This document shows positions 1-6,489 of a DNA stretch of 6,596 bases, piece by piece. The DNA is from an uncultured Alphaproteobacteria bacterium. Its GTDB lineage: Bacteria > Pseudomonadota > Alphaproteobacteria > Rs-D84. The notes under the pieces were generated by a model. It did no database searches, was not told the DNA's origin, and was given only the letters and a program-made list of their open reading frames with translations. Within the stretch, counting starts at the first letter, position 1. Each line of letters opens with the position of its first letter. The stretch spans positions 1-6,596 of the forward strand of contig CALCGS010000064.1 of the NCBI GenBank assembly GCA_937901165.1. The letters are read 5' to 3'. The position numbers and the translations under genes were made by a program.

Positions 1-1214
1 ACAACTATTTTACAACCTTTGTCTTTTAGGATTTTAACTATATTAGTTGTAATTTCTGTATCGAAATCAAATGGTTGACCATCTTTTGTCCATCCGTCAA
101 AGAAATATCCTTCTTTAACTGGATCTGCTGGTTTAGCAAACTTGGATCCAGAAACAACGAGCTCATCGGTCTTTGCTCCATCAACATCAAGAGTAACTTT
201 TTTAATTCCGTTAGCTGTTGCAAATTCTTTAATTTCAGAATTAAATCTGTTTGTTAAATTTGCTAATTCGCTTGCCACACCACTGACAGATTTTTCAGTT
301 GTTGTTGCAGAATTCATCAAACTTTCAACTGTATCGGTCAATTTTCTTATTTGTCTTTCGACCGAAGATTCTGCCAACATTACTTGTCCCCCAACAACAT
401 TTGCAGTATTGGTTAGCATATTCATCTGGCTGGTTAATTGCTTTTTTGCCTGTTTGGTATAATTGTCTAATTTATTTATATGTTCGTTCATCAAAGAATC
501 TTCATTTTTCAATACAGATTCATAATTATCTGCACTTGATTTTATTGTATCAAAACCGGTTGCAACATCTTTGTTTAATTCGTTTAACTTGGTTTGCATT
601 GCCGTGATATCAGATGTGATAGATTGTATTTGTTGTGCGTTTGTGTCGAAACCATTTTTTGTACTTTCGTTTAATTTATCACTGTTTTCAATCCAAGAAT
701 TTATTTGCGTATCAATAGAAGTAATTTGTTCTGTGGTTTTGCCAGTTGTTTCGTCTATCTTTGATAGCATATCAGAAACAGTTTTGGAAAACTTATCTGT
801 TGATGTTTCTATGTATTTCCAAGATTCAGAATCAACGATATTGTTCAAAGTACCAACAGTATTTTCCAATCTTTGCGACATATTTGTAATTCTTTGTGTT
901 GCATTATCAGCAATTTGTACCAAATTATCATTTTGCGTAGTCAGTGTATTTTTTAATTCATTTGCAGATTCAATTTGCTTTTGTAATGTTTCGTGTAAAT
1001 TTTGAAACAGTGCAGAAATTTTAGATATTTCATCAACCAACACTGCGGATAAAACCTTTTGTGCATCTTGAACTTTTGTCTTGTCTGGTTGGGTCATAAC
1101 AGTTAAAACAGATTGCATAACTTTTTGTGTTTTTCTGGAAATAAAAAACAAAACCCCCAACACAACAAACAACAAAAAAGCCAATACAATCAATAATATT
1201 TGAATAGTTTGCAT
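1..1214 (-). CDS. Membrane-anchored coiled-coil-like protein with C-terminal InlB B-repeat-type module (3' end beyond window)
   Basis: Reading the minus strand from the ATG at 1214 gives 404 open codons with no stop before the left edge, so the gene is 3'-partial. Residues 4-24 (from IQILLIVLAFLL) form one hydrophobic membrane anchor, followed by SRKTQK. Residues about 35-335 are polar, rich in Ser, Thr, Asn, Asp and Lys, with helical heptad-like spacing of Leu/Ile/Met and no recognisable enzyme motif; GFDT occurs at 188 and 220. Residues about 340-392 match the Listeria/Bacteroides repeat (InlB B-repeat, Flg_new) pattern: KVTLDVDG, then KPADPVKEGYFFDGW, then FDFDTEITTNI. The usual closing Ala-Lys-Trp is replaced by KILKDKGCKIV. 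The start is supported by GGAGAG six bases upstream. The anchor plus coiled coil recalls RmuC, but no RmuC nuclease-like domain is seen. Role unknown; a surface, envelope or structural role is only a guess. The frame is certain; the domain assignment is fairly so. Confidence 0.88.
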   Translation of the reverse strand, partial: MQTIQILLIVLAFLLFVVLGVLFFISRKTQKVMQSVLTVMTQPDKTKVQDAQKVLSAVLVDEISKISALFQNLHETLQKQIESANELKNTLTTQNDNLVQIADNATQRITNMSQRLENTVGTLNNIVDSESWKYIETSTDKFSKTVSDMLSKIDETTGKTTEQITSIDTQINSWIENSDKLNESTKNGFDTNAQQIQSITSDITAMQTKLNELNKDVATGFDTIKSSADNYESVLKNEDSLMNEHINKLDNYTKQAKKQLTSQMNMLTNTANVVGGQVMLAESSVERQIRKLTDTVESLMNSATTTEKSVSGVASELANLTNRFNSEIKEFATANGIKKVTLDVDGAKTDELVVSGSKFAKPADPVKEGYFFDGWTKDGQPFDFDTEITTNIVKILKDKGCKIV

Positions 1215-1220
1215 ATCTAT

Positions 1221-1226
1221 CTCTCC
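1221..1226 (-). promoter_or_regulatory. Ribosome binding site of the left minus-strand gene
   Basis: On the minus strand GGAGAG lies six bases before the ATG at 1214. It fixes this ATG as the start and argues against an overlapping minus-strand reading that begins at 1230 in another frame, which has no such site and closes after 65 codons. Confidence 0.75.
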
Positions 1227-1244
1227 ACAATTCTTTTAATATTC

Positions 1245-1273
1245 TTGCTCTTTACCGTAATATATACTAAAAT
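1245..1273 (+). promoter_or_regulatory. Candidate promoter for the addA-recN cluster
   Basis: TTGCTC (1245-1250) and TAAAAT (1268-1273) are 17 bases apart, in the only gap upstream of the plus-strand cluster. The RNA would start near 1280 and have a leader of about 20 bases. I see no GTTC-N7-GTTC box, the alphaproteobacterial LexA operator, between 1215 and 1298, so LexA control is not supported here. Confidence 0.45.
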
Positions 1274-1289
1274 AAAAAACATAAAGCAA
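1261..1289 (-). promoter_or_regulatory. Candidate promoter for the left minus-strand gene
   Basis: On the minus strand, TTGCTT (1289-1284) and TATATA (1266-1261) are separated by 17 bases. The predicted RNA start near 1254 gives a leader of about 40 bases that includes the GGAGAG site. The -10 half overlaps the candidate promoter of the divergent helicase gene, so the two promoters may compete. This is a consensus match only; AT-rich DNA gives chance matches easily. Confidence 0.45.
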
Positions 1290-1292
1290 GGG
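1288..1292 (+). promoter_or_regulatory. Ribosome binding site of addA
   Basis: AAGGG ends six bases before the ATG at 1299, an ordinary Shine-Dalgarno spacing, and supports that ATG as the start. It directly adjoins the -35 half of the divergent candidate promoter. Confidence 0.7.
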
Positions 1293-1298
1293 TTATAA

Positions 1299-3935
1299 AT
1301 GGCAGAAATAAAAAAAGAAAAAAAATTTTCCCCAGAACAGAACGAGGCAGCCAATCCGTCTAAAAATATTTGGGTTCAAGCAAATGCAGGGACTGGCAAA
1401 ACTAGTGTTTTAACCCAAAGATTGTTGCGTATTTTGTTTCGCAGTAATGATATAACAAATAGTGGAATTTTATGTTTAACATATACAAATGCTGCGGCTG
1501 GGGAAATGCGTAATAGAATATTAAAGGCGTTGCGTAAATGGGCATTTGAAACAGATGAACAATTAAGGGTATCGTTATCTGATGTGGCTATGACACCAAA
1601 TATCACAGATAACGATATTATGCATGCACGTTCTATATTCTTTACATTTATAGACAACCCAGATATGTTAAAAATAAAAACAATTCATGGATTTTGTGAA
1701 GAAATTTTACATCGTTTCCCGATAGAGGCAAATATATCTCCGTCTTGGACATTGATATCCGATGCAGAACAAAGGGTTATGTTTCAAGAAACTTTTTCAC
1801 GAATGATAAATACATGTGCAGACGATAAAATTATAAGTGCTTTTTCAAGAATTGTTGAGCGTTTGTCTGAATATAATATGGGCGATTTGTTAAAGATTTT
1901 AAGTTCGCAATATAAAGACTTTTTTATTGCCAAAGATAGTGTTAAATATCGTGAATATTTTGTTGATAGAATTAGAAATTTTTTAAAATTGGATAATTAT
2001 GTTGCACGTGATTTGACGCCAGAAAATGCCCAAAAAATTATAGATTATGCAACTGGTGTGCGTGATAGTACGAAAAAGCCAGCGCAATATATTTTGAAAT
2101 TGATAGAACTAACAAAATTATATATAAACAAGCAAATTGATTTTGAAAAATACAAAAAAGTTTATTTAACAGACGCGGGAACACCACGCAAAGATATAAC
2201 AAAACACGAAATACTGTTGCCGGAATTGGAACGTGTTCTTAAATGTCATGAATTTTTTGTAAACAGCACAATATACACAGATACAATGACATTATTTGAT
2301 TTGTCGGCTGGGTTTGCGAAAATGTATGCTGAATTAAAACGCAGAAAAAATGTTCTGGATTTTGATGATTTAATATTATATACCAGAAATTTATTTTCAG
2401 ACCCGAAAACGATGGGGTGGGTTTTGTCGCAACTTGATTTGTCTTTGACGCATATTTTGCTGGACGAGGCTCAGGACACCTCTCCATTACAATGGGATGT
2501 ATTAAAAATGCTGACAGGCGACTTTTTTACAGATGGAAATAAAATCGAAGAAGCGCGTTCTTTATTTATTGTAGGTGATTCAAAACAGTCTATATATGGT
2601 TTTATGGGGGCAGATGCCAATGCTTTTGCAACCAGTCGTGCAGATATTGCAAAACAAATTGAAAACAATCTACGAACAATCCAAGAAGTTCCTTTGGCAC
2701 AAAGTTTTCGTTCATTATCTTCGATTTTATATACGGTTGATTATTTCTTTTCAAATAAGTACGTTAAATCCAAGACTGGTTTTGTAAATAACAATCATGC
2801 TGTTTTCAGAAAAAACGGTACAGGTATTGTAGAAATAAATAAATTGATTGCGAAACAAAACGATAATGTTGATATTGACGGGTATATATCATTGATTGCA
2901 GATAAAATACAGGAAAAAGTAAAATCAGGAACCGCCCCCAAGGATATAATGGTTTTGGTTCAAAAAAGACATCCTATGGTTATGCCGTTGGTTACGGAAT
3001 TAAAAAAACGTGGCATAGATGTTGCGGGCAGTGATAGAATTATTTTACCTTATTTTCCTGCCATCAGGGATATGATGAATCTGGTTCGTTTTTGTATAGA
3101 TAACACCGATGATTATAGTTTGTGTTGTGTATTAAAAGGGCCTTTGTACAGATTTACCGAACAAGAAATCTTTAATTTATGCACAATTAAAAATACAGAA
3201 AATAAAAAAAGAAAGACAGAATCAGAAAACTTTATTCCATATACTATTCTGGAAATTTTGCAACACGAATATCCCCAGGTTTATGCTGATTTGGTGGAAA
3301 TTCAAAAATGGTCGCTTGATATGGGGCCGTATTCATTTTTTACATCTGTATTAAGATATAACAACAATCGGCAAAAACTGATATCTGCCTTTGGGGACCA
3401 GGTAATTGACCCATTGGAAGAATTTATGACGATTTGTTTATCGTATGAACGTACGCGTCCTGGAACATTGAAATATTTTCTAAAATGGTTTGTTTTTGGG
3501 GGCAGTGAAATAAAACGCGATATGGATGCGGCATCTGGTGTGCGTATTGCAACCGTACACGGCAGCAAGGGACTGGAAGCACCGATTGTATTTTTAATAG
3601 ATACTGTTAAAACTCCTGAAAAAGAAAAAATACTGAATTTGCCGGATGATAAAAACGGTTTATATCCTGGGGCTTGGTTATGGATTGCGGGTAAAAATGA
3701 AAATTCCCAAGAACATACTGATGCCACTGATAATGTTATGGCTGGCAAGATTGCAGAATATTACCGGTTATTATATGTTGCAATGACGCGTGCGATGAAT
3801 GAATTATATATTTATGGATTTACATCTGATAAAAATCCAGTGGAAATGTCTTGGCATAATATGTTATGGAATATTTGCAAGGATATTCCCGGTGCCGAAA
3901 CAACAGAAGAAAAAATTAGGATAATACATGACTAA
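1299..3935 (+). CDS. addA: AddA-type double-strand break repair helicase, helicase part only (nuclease domain on separate downstream gene)
   Basis: A UvrD/Rep (SF1A) helicase of 878 residues. The motifs in order are: Q motif FSPEQNEAA (10-18); Walker A ANAGTGKT (28-35); motif Ia TYTNAAAGEM (61-70); IKTIHGFC (126-133); Walker B ILLDEAQDT (386-394, D389 E390); motif III VGDSKQSIYGF (425-435); motif IV LAQSFRS (466-472); motif V ATVHGSKGLE (751-760); motif VI YYRLLYVAMTRAMNELYI (821-838, R831). The run FCEEILHRFPIEA after the first HGF is typical of alphaproteobacterial AddA. In the family, AddA with AddB unwinds and trims double-strand DNA ends so that RecA can load. Usual AddA proteins are near 1,150-1,250 residues and end in a nuclease domain; this one stops 40 residues after motif VI, and the nuclease follows in the +1 frame. 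It is the first gene of the repair cluster. All helicase motifs are intact, so ATPase activity is expected. UvrD is a less likely alternative, because the nuclease partner is adjacent. Confidence 0.93.
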   Translation: MAEIKKEKKFSPEQNEAANPSKNIWVQANAGTGKTSVLTQRLLRILFRSNDITNSGILCLTYTNAAAGEMRNRILKALRKWAFETDEQLRVSLSDVAMTPNITDNDIMHARSIFFTFIDNPDMLKIKTIHGFCEEILHRFPIEANISPSWTLISDAEQRVMFQETFSRMINTCADDKIISAFSRIVERLSEYNMGDLLKILSSQYKDFFIAKDSVKYREYFVDRIRNFLKLDNYVARDLTPENAQKIIDYATGVRDSTKKPAQYILKLIELTKLYINKQIDFEKYKKVYLTDAGTPRKDITKHEILLPELERVLKCHEFFVNSTIYTDTMTLFDLSAGFAKMYAELKRRKNVLDFDDLILYTRNLFSDPKTMGWVLSQLDLSLTHILLDEAQDTSPLQWDVLKMLTGDFFTDGNKIEEARSLFIVGDSKQSIYGFMGADANAFATSRADIAKQIENNLRTIQEVPLAQSFRSLSSILYTVDYFFSNKYVKSKTGFVNNNHAVFRKNGTGIVEINKLIAKQNDNVDIDGYISLIADKIQEKVKSGTAPKDIMVLVQKRHPMVMPLVTELKKRGIDVAGSDRIILPYFPAIRDMMNLVRFCIDNTDDYSLCCVLKGPLYRFTEQEIFNLCTIKNTENKKRKTESENFIPYTILEILQHEYPQVYADLVEIQKWSLDMGPYSFFTSVLRYNNNRQKLISAFGDQVIDPLEEFMTICLSYERTRPGTLKYFLKWFVFGGSEIKRDMDAASGVRIATVHGSKGLEAPIVFLIDTVKTPEKEKILNLPDDKNGLYPGAWLWIAGKNENSQEHTDATDNVMAGKIAEYYRLLYVAMTRAMNELYIYGFTSDKNPVEMSWHNMLWNICKDIPGAETTEEKIRIIHD
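3918..3935 (+). promoter_or_regulatory. Stop/start overlap and ribosome binding site joining the two addA parts
   Basis: AGGA at 3918-3921 precedes the ATG at 3928, with seven bases between AGG and ATG. That ATG lies inside the end of the helicase frame as ATGACTAA, an 8-base overlap. The arrangement is typical of translational coupling by termination and re-initiation. The nuclease frame has a TAA at 3922-3924, so the stretch where both frames are open is only about ten bases. Confidence 0.65.
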
Positions 3936-4371
3936 CACGATAAAGGATATTATAAAATCCCAAGACCAACAAAAATACGCGACAAATGTTGGTAATATCA
4001 TGCATCATAAATTAGAATTTGTTATGATTGATTCTGATGCCAGGGTTGGCGATTTGGCTTTAATCGGTGAAATAGAAAAACATACTGAATTATTACCGTT
4101 TTTTGTACGGAACGCCCAGACAGAGGTTCCGATTGCTGGTTATTTACAAGGCGTCTTTGTAAGCAGACGCATAGACAGAATGGTTATTGACGATAAAAAT
4201 AAAATAATTTCTGTAATGGATTATAAAACAGATACAGACAGGTTGGAAAATAGGGATAAATACAAAAAACAACTTTCTGAATACAAAACTTTATTACAAG
4301 AAGTGTATCCAGGTTATAAAATATATGGGTATATTTTATGGTTGCATGATTGGTGCTTGGAAAAGATATAA
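3928..4371 (+). CDS. PD-(D/E)XK nuclease protein: detached C-terminal nuclease domain of AddA
   Basis: A 147-residue protein matching the RecB/AddA-type C-terminal nuclease. Visible in order: G22-x3-H26 (GNIMHH), the first helix motif; E66 in TEVPIAGYLQG; D83 in RRIDRMV; D98 and K100 in VMDYKTD, the central D-x-K catalytic strand; and Q115/Y119 in QLSEY, the Q-x3-Y motif specific to this nuclease family. By family knowledge D83, D98 and K100 bind metal and cut the DNA strand handled by AddA. The gene starts inside the stop of the helicase gene, with its own Shine-Dalgarno-like AGGA, and is in the +1 frame relative to it. Together the two make about 1,025 residues, close to a compact AddA. With every recognisable catalytic residue kept, this reads as a working split subunit rather than a decaying remnant. 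A true one-base error in the assembly would give the same picture and cannot be excluded. Confidence 0.88.
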   Translation: MTNTIKDIIKSQDQQKYATNVGNIMHHKLEFVMIDSDARVGDLALIGEIEKHTELLPFFVRNAQTEVPIAGYLQGVFVSRRIDRMVIDDKNKIISVMDYKTDTDRLENRDKYKKQLSEYKTLLQEVYPGYKIYGYILWLHDWCLEKI

Positions 4372-4377
4372 AAAACC

Positions 4378-4407
4378 TTGAATTTTACAAATTTTATTGG
4401 CTATAAT
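4378..4407 (+). promoter_or_regulatory. Candidate internal promoter of recN
   Basis: TTGAAT (4378-4383) and a perfect TATAAT (4402-4407) are separated by 18 bases in the 42-base gap between the nuclease gene and recN. A start six to eight bases after the -10 would fall at 4413-4415, on the recN ATG at 4414. No Shine-Dalgarno sequence precedes this ATG (the bases before it read CTATAATCCAGAT). The two facts together fit a leaderless transcript. No LexA-like GTTC-N7-GTTC box is present. Chance occurrence in AT-rich DNA remains possible. Confidence 0.5.
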
Positions 4408-4413
4408 CCAGAT

Positions 4414-6066
4414 ATGTTAAATAAATTGCAGATATCTAATATAGTATTGATAGAAAAACTGAATATAGAATTCGGTTCTGGGCTTAATGTTTTAACTGGG
4501 GAAACGGGTGCTGGGAAAAGTATATTGATGGACGCACTGTCTTTGGCATTGGGGGCGCGTTCTGATACTGGATTGGTGCGTGCGGGATGTGATAACGCAT
4601 CTGTTATTGCTGAATTTGATTCTGTACCCAACGGTGTAAAAACATTTTTACAGGATAACGGTATTGATTGTGATGATGATTTAATAGTATTGCGTCGAAC
4701 TTTATCTATGGATGGTAAAAGTCGTGCATGGGTAAACGACATACCTGTATCAATTCGTGTGTTAAAGGAAATAGGGGACAGGTTGGTTGAAATACATGGG
4801 CAATTTGCCAATCATACTTTGTTAAACCCTGCAACGCATAGACCCACATTGGATACATTTGCATCAAACGATGATTGTGAATTTGGTAAATTATTAAAAT
4901 CTGTGGAAAACGCATATAATGAAATGCATGGTGTTGAACGCAAGATATCTGAATTACGTGAATTACTCAATCGGTCTGAAACGGAACGTGATTTTCTAGA
5001 ACATAATGTTGCGGAATTAAAAAAATTAAATGTTCGTATTGGTGAAGAACAAGAATTATCCGATATTCGTTCGAATATGATGAATGCGGAAAAGAATAAT
5101 TCTATATTATCTGACGCACAAAACGCATTATGCCCACATGGAACATCTTTGGATGCGCTGGTGTGTGATGTTGCACATATTTTGGAAAGATTACATGATG
5201 ATAACGGTGTATATGCCGACCAAATATCGAAATTATATGATGTTGCTCAAACACTATCTGATGTTTCTGCATCAATAACACCGCCCGAAACAGATATTGG
5301 GAGCATAGATGATATCGAAGAACGTTTGTTTGCAATTCGTGGTATGGCACGCAAGCATCGTGTAATGGCGGATGAATTGCCAAATAAATTGCAAGAAATG
5401 GAAAATACATTAAATAGTATTGATAATTCGGATGCTGAACTGCGACATTTGGAAAAGTTGTTATTGAAATTAAAAAATAAATTTAATGCGCTGGCTACTG
5501 AACTTAGTAATAAAAGAAAAATTGCTGCTGATAAAATGCGGAAATGTATTTTATCTGAATTGCCTGAATTAAAATTGGGAAATGCGGATTTTATTGTTGA
5601 TATAAATGCAAATGCACCATCGGTTGGTGGGGGTGATGATGTTGTGTTTATGATAAAGACTAATCCTGGAATGCCATTTGCACCATTAAATCGTGCGGCA
5701 TCTGGGGGTGAATTATCGCGTTTTATGTTGGCGTTGCGTGTTGTACTTGCCGGGGCGAACGACACACCAACATTTGTATTTGATGAAATAGATACGGGAA
5801 TAAGTGGTGCCACCGCCAGTGCAATTGGTCTTCGTTTGAATAAATTGGCACATTCGGGTCAGGCATTGGTAATAACCCATTCTGCCCAGGTTGCAGGATT
5901 TGCAGATAAACATTTTAAGATTGCAAAACACAGTGAAAACGATAAAACCACCACATCTATATCTGAAATAACTGGCGACAATCGGTTAAATGAAATTGCA
6001 CGTATAATCAGTGGTGCGGAAATAACCACTGAATCAATAGAAATGGCAAAAACATTGATAAAATAA
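4414..6066 (+). CDS. recN: DNA repair protein RecN (SMC-like ATPase)
   Basis: A 550-residue RecN, of normal length for the family. N-terminal LQISNIVLIEKLNIEF is the RecN opening strand. Walker A GETGAGKS is at 29-36, with EIHGQ (126-130) as the Q-loop region. A long charged helical region (about 165-385) forms the coiled-coil arm and includes the FAIRGMARKHRV segment. The ABC signature SGGELSRFMLALR is at 430-442, Walker B FVFDEIDTG at 454-462 (D457 E458), the switch histidine in ITHSAQVA at 487-494 (H489), and the C-terminal EIARIISG is typical. RecN is a cytosolic ATPase recruited to double-strand breaks, where it holds DNA together and works with RecA. A TTG at 4378 would add 12 residues, but RecN proteins begin with this M-L-x-x-L pattern, so the ATG at 4414 is preferred. 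Its placement after addA fits a break-repair operon. Confidence 0.95.
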   Translation: MLNKLQISNIVLIEKLNIEFGSGLNVLTGETGAGKSILMDALSLALGARSDTGLVRAGCDNASVIAEFDSVPNGVKTFLQDNGIDCDDDLIVLRRTLSMDGKSRAWVNDIPVSIRVLKEIGDRLVEIHGQFANHTLLNPATHRPTLDTFASNDDCEFGKLLKSVENAYNEMHGVERKISELRELLNRSETERDFLEHNVAELKKLNVRIGEEQELSDIRSNMMNAEKNNSILSDAQNALCPHGTSLDALVCDVAHILERLHDDNGVYADQISKLYDVAQTLSDVSASITPPETDIGSIDDIEERLFAIRGMARKHRVMADELPNKLQEMENTLNSIDNSDAELRHLEKLLLKLKNKFNALATELSNKRKIAADKMRKCILSELPELKLGNADFIVDINANAPSVGGGDDVVFMIKTNPGMPFAPLNRAASGGELSRFMLALRVVLAGANDTPTFVFDEIDTGISGATASAIGLRLNKLAHSGQALVITHSAQVAGFADKHFKIAKHSENDKTTTSISEITGDNRLNEIARIISGAEITTESIEMAKTLIK

Positions 6067-6071
6067 AAAGG
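6066..6071 (+). promoter_or_regulatory. Ribosome binding site of the 109-residue gene
   Basis: AAAAGG overlaps the last base of the recN stop codon and lies 12 bases before the ATG at 6084, a somewhat long spacing. With only 17 bases between recN and the next gene and no promoter seen, co-transcription with recN is likely. Confidence 0.45.
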
Positions 6072-6083
6072 TAAATTATAAAA

Positions 6084-6413
6084 ATGACAGAAAACGAAAA
6101 TTTAATTGTGCAAAAATGTATAAATATTGTAAAAAACGAAAAAGTATATGTTATTAATTCTGCACCAAATTGGTATGGCGTACGGTGTGATAACGATGTT
6201 GTATTTGTATTGGGAAAAAATTATGATTCCAAGGGCGGGGTAAAATATACATTGGTTATAAATTTTGAAGAATTCAAATTTACCGACCGAAATATCGGTT
6301 TGGAAAAACTGCACAGTTTATGTACCACAAAATATACGGAACAATCAAAACAAATGCCAAATAGGGAAATTGTAGCATTAAATTTTTTAAGCAAATTCAG
6401 CAAACAAAGATAA
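6084..6413 (+). CDS. Hypothetical protein, 109 residues, last gene of the repair cluster
   Basis: I do not recognise this protein. It is small, soluble-looking and Lys/Asn-rich, with no signal peptide or membrane segment. The first part reads as a probable alpha helix (about 5-17) followed by beta strands (KVYVINSA, WYGVRCDNDVVFVLGK, VKYTLVINFEEFKF), and the end (from about 92) is helical and basic (ALNFLSKFSKQR). C12, C34 and C80 show no metal-binding spacing. It starts 17 bases after recN in the same direction and ends 21 bases before a strong hairpin terminator, so it is very probably co-transcribed with recN. A competing minus-strand reading (6221-6586) crosses the terminator and is rejected. 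A link to DNA repair is only inferred from position. Confidence 0.75.
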   Translation: MTENENLIVQKCINIVKNEKVYVINSAPNWYGVRCDNDVVFVLGKNYDSKGGVKYTLVINFEEFKFTDRNIGLEKLHSLCTTKYTEQSKQMPNREIVALNFLSKFSKQR

Positions 6414-6434
6414 TTTTGTATTATATTCAAATAA

Positions 6435-6479
6435 AAAAATTGGTGTTTTGAAAAGGGAGAAAACACCAATTTTTGTTTT
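6435..6479 (+). terminator. Bidirectional intrinsic terminator between convergent genes
   Basis: A perfect 15-base inverted repeat, AAAAATTGGTGTTTT (6435-6449) and its complement (6460-6474), is separated by a 10-base loop (6450-6459). On the plus strand the stem runs into TTTTTGTTTT; on the minus strand the stem is followed by TTTTTTTATTT. It lies between the stop of the 109-residue gene (6413) and the stop of the convergent minus-strand gene (6490), so it can end both transcripts. The A/T outer stem with a GGTG/CACC core is weaker in G+C than usual but long. Confidence 0.88.
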
Positions 6480-6489
6480 ATGGGCTTTT

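Noticed and set aside
142..1005. Plus-strand open frames of 106 and 144 codons opposite the left-hand gene
   Set aside because: They give hydrophobic, low-complexity peptides with no family resemblance and lie antisense to a continuous 404-codon frame with a good ribosome binding site.
1..1214. Calling the left-hand gene rmuC because of its membrane anchor, coiled coil and repair-gene neighbours
   Set aside because: No RmuC nuclease-like domain is seen; the C-terminal part instead matches an InlB B-repeat-type module.
3900..3940. Programmed -1 ribosomal frameshift joining helicase and nuclease at the A-rich GAAGAAAAAATT stretch
   Set aside because: The nuclease is in the +1 frame, the run does not form an X-XXY-YYZ slippery heptamer in the helicase frame, and the nuclease frame has a stop at 3922-3924 after it. 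Re-initiation at the overlapping ATG explains the layout better.
3928..4371. Treating the nuclease fragment as a pseudogene remnant
   Set aside because: All recognisable catalytic and family-specific residues are intact and it has its own start and ribosome binding site, so decay is not supported by the sequence.
4378..4413. TTG at 4378 as the start of RecN
   Set aside because: The 12 extra residues do not fit the conserved RecN N-terminus, there is no well-placed Shine-Dalgarno sequence, and the TTG lies in the candidate -35 box.
5247..5813. A 188-codon minus-strand open frame inside recN
   Set aside because: It is antisense to conserved RecN ABC motifs and has no independent support.
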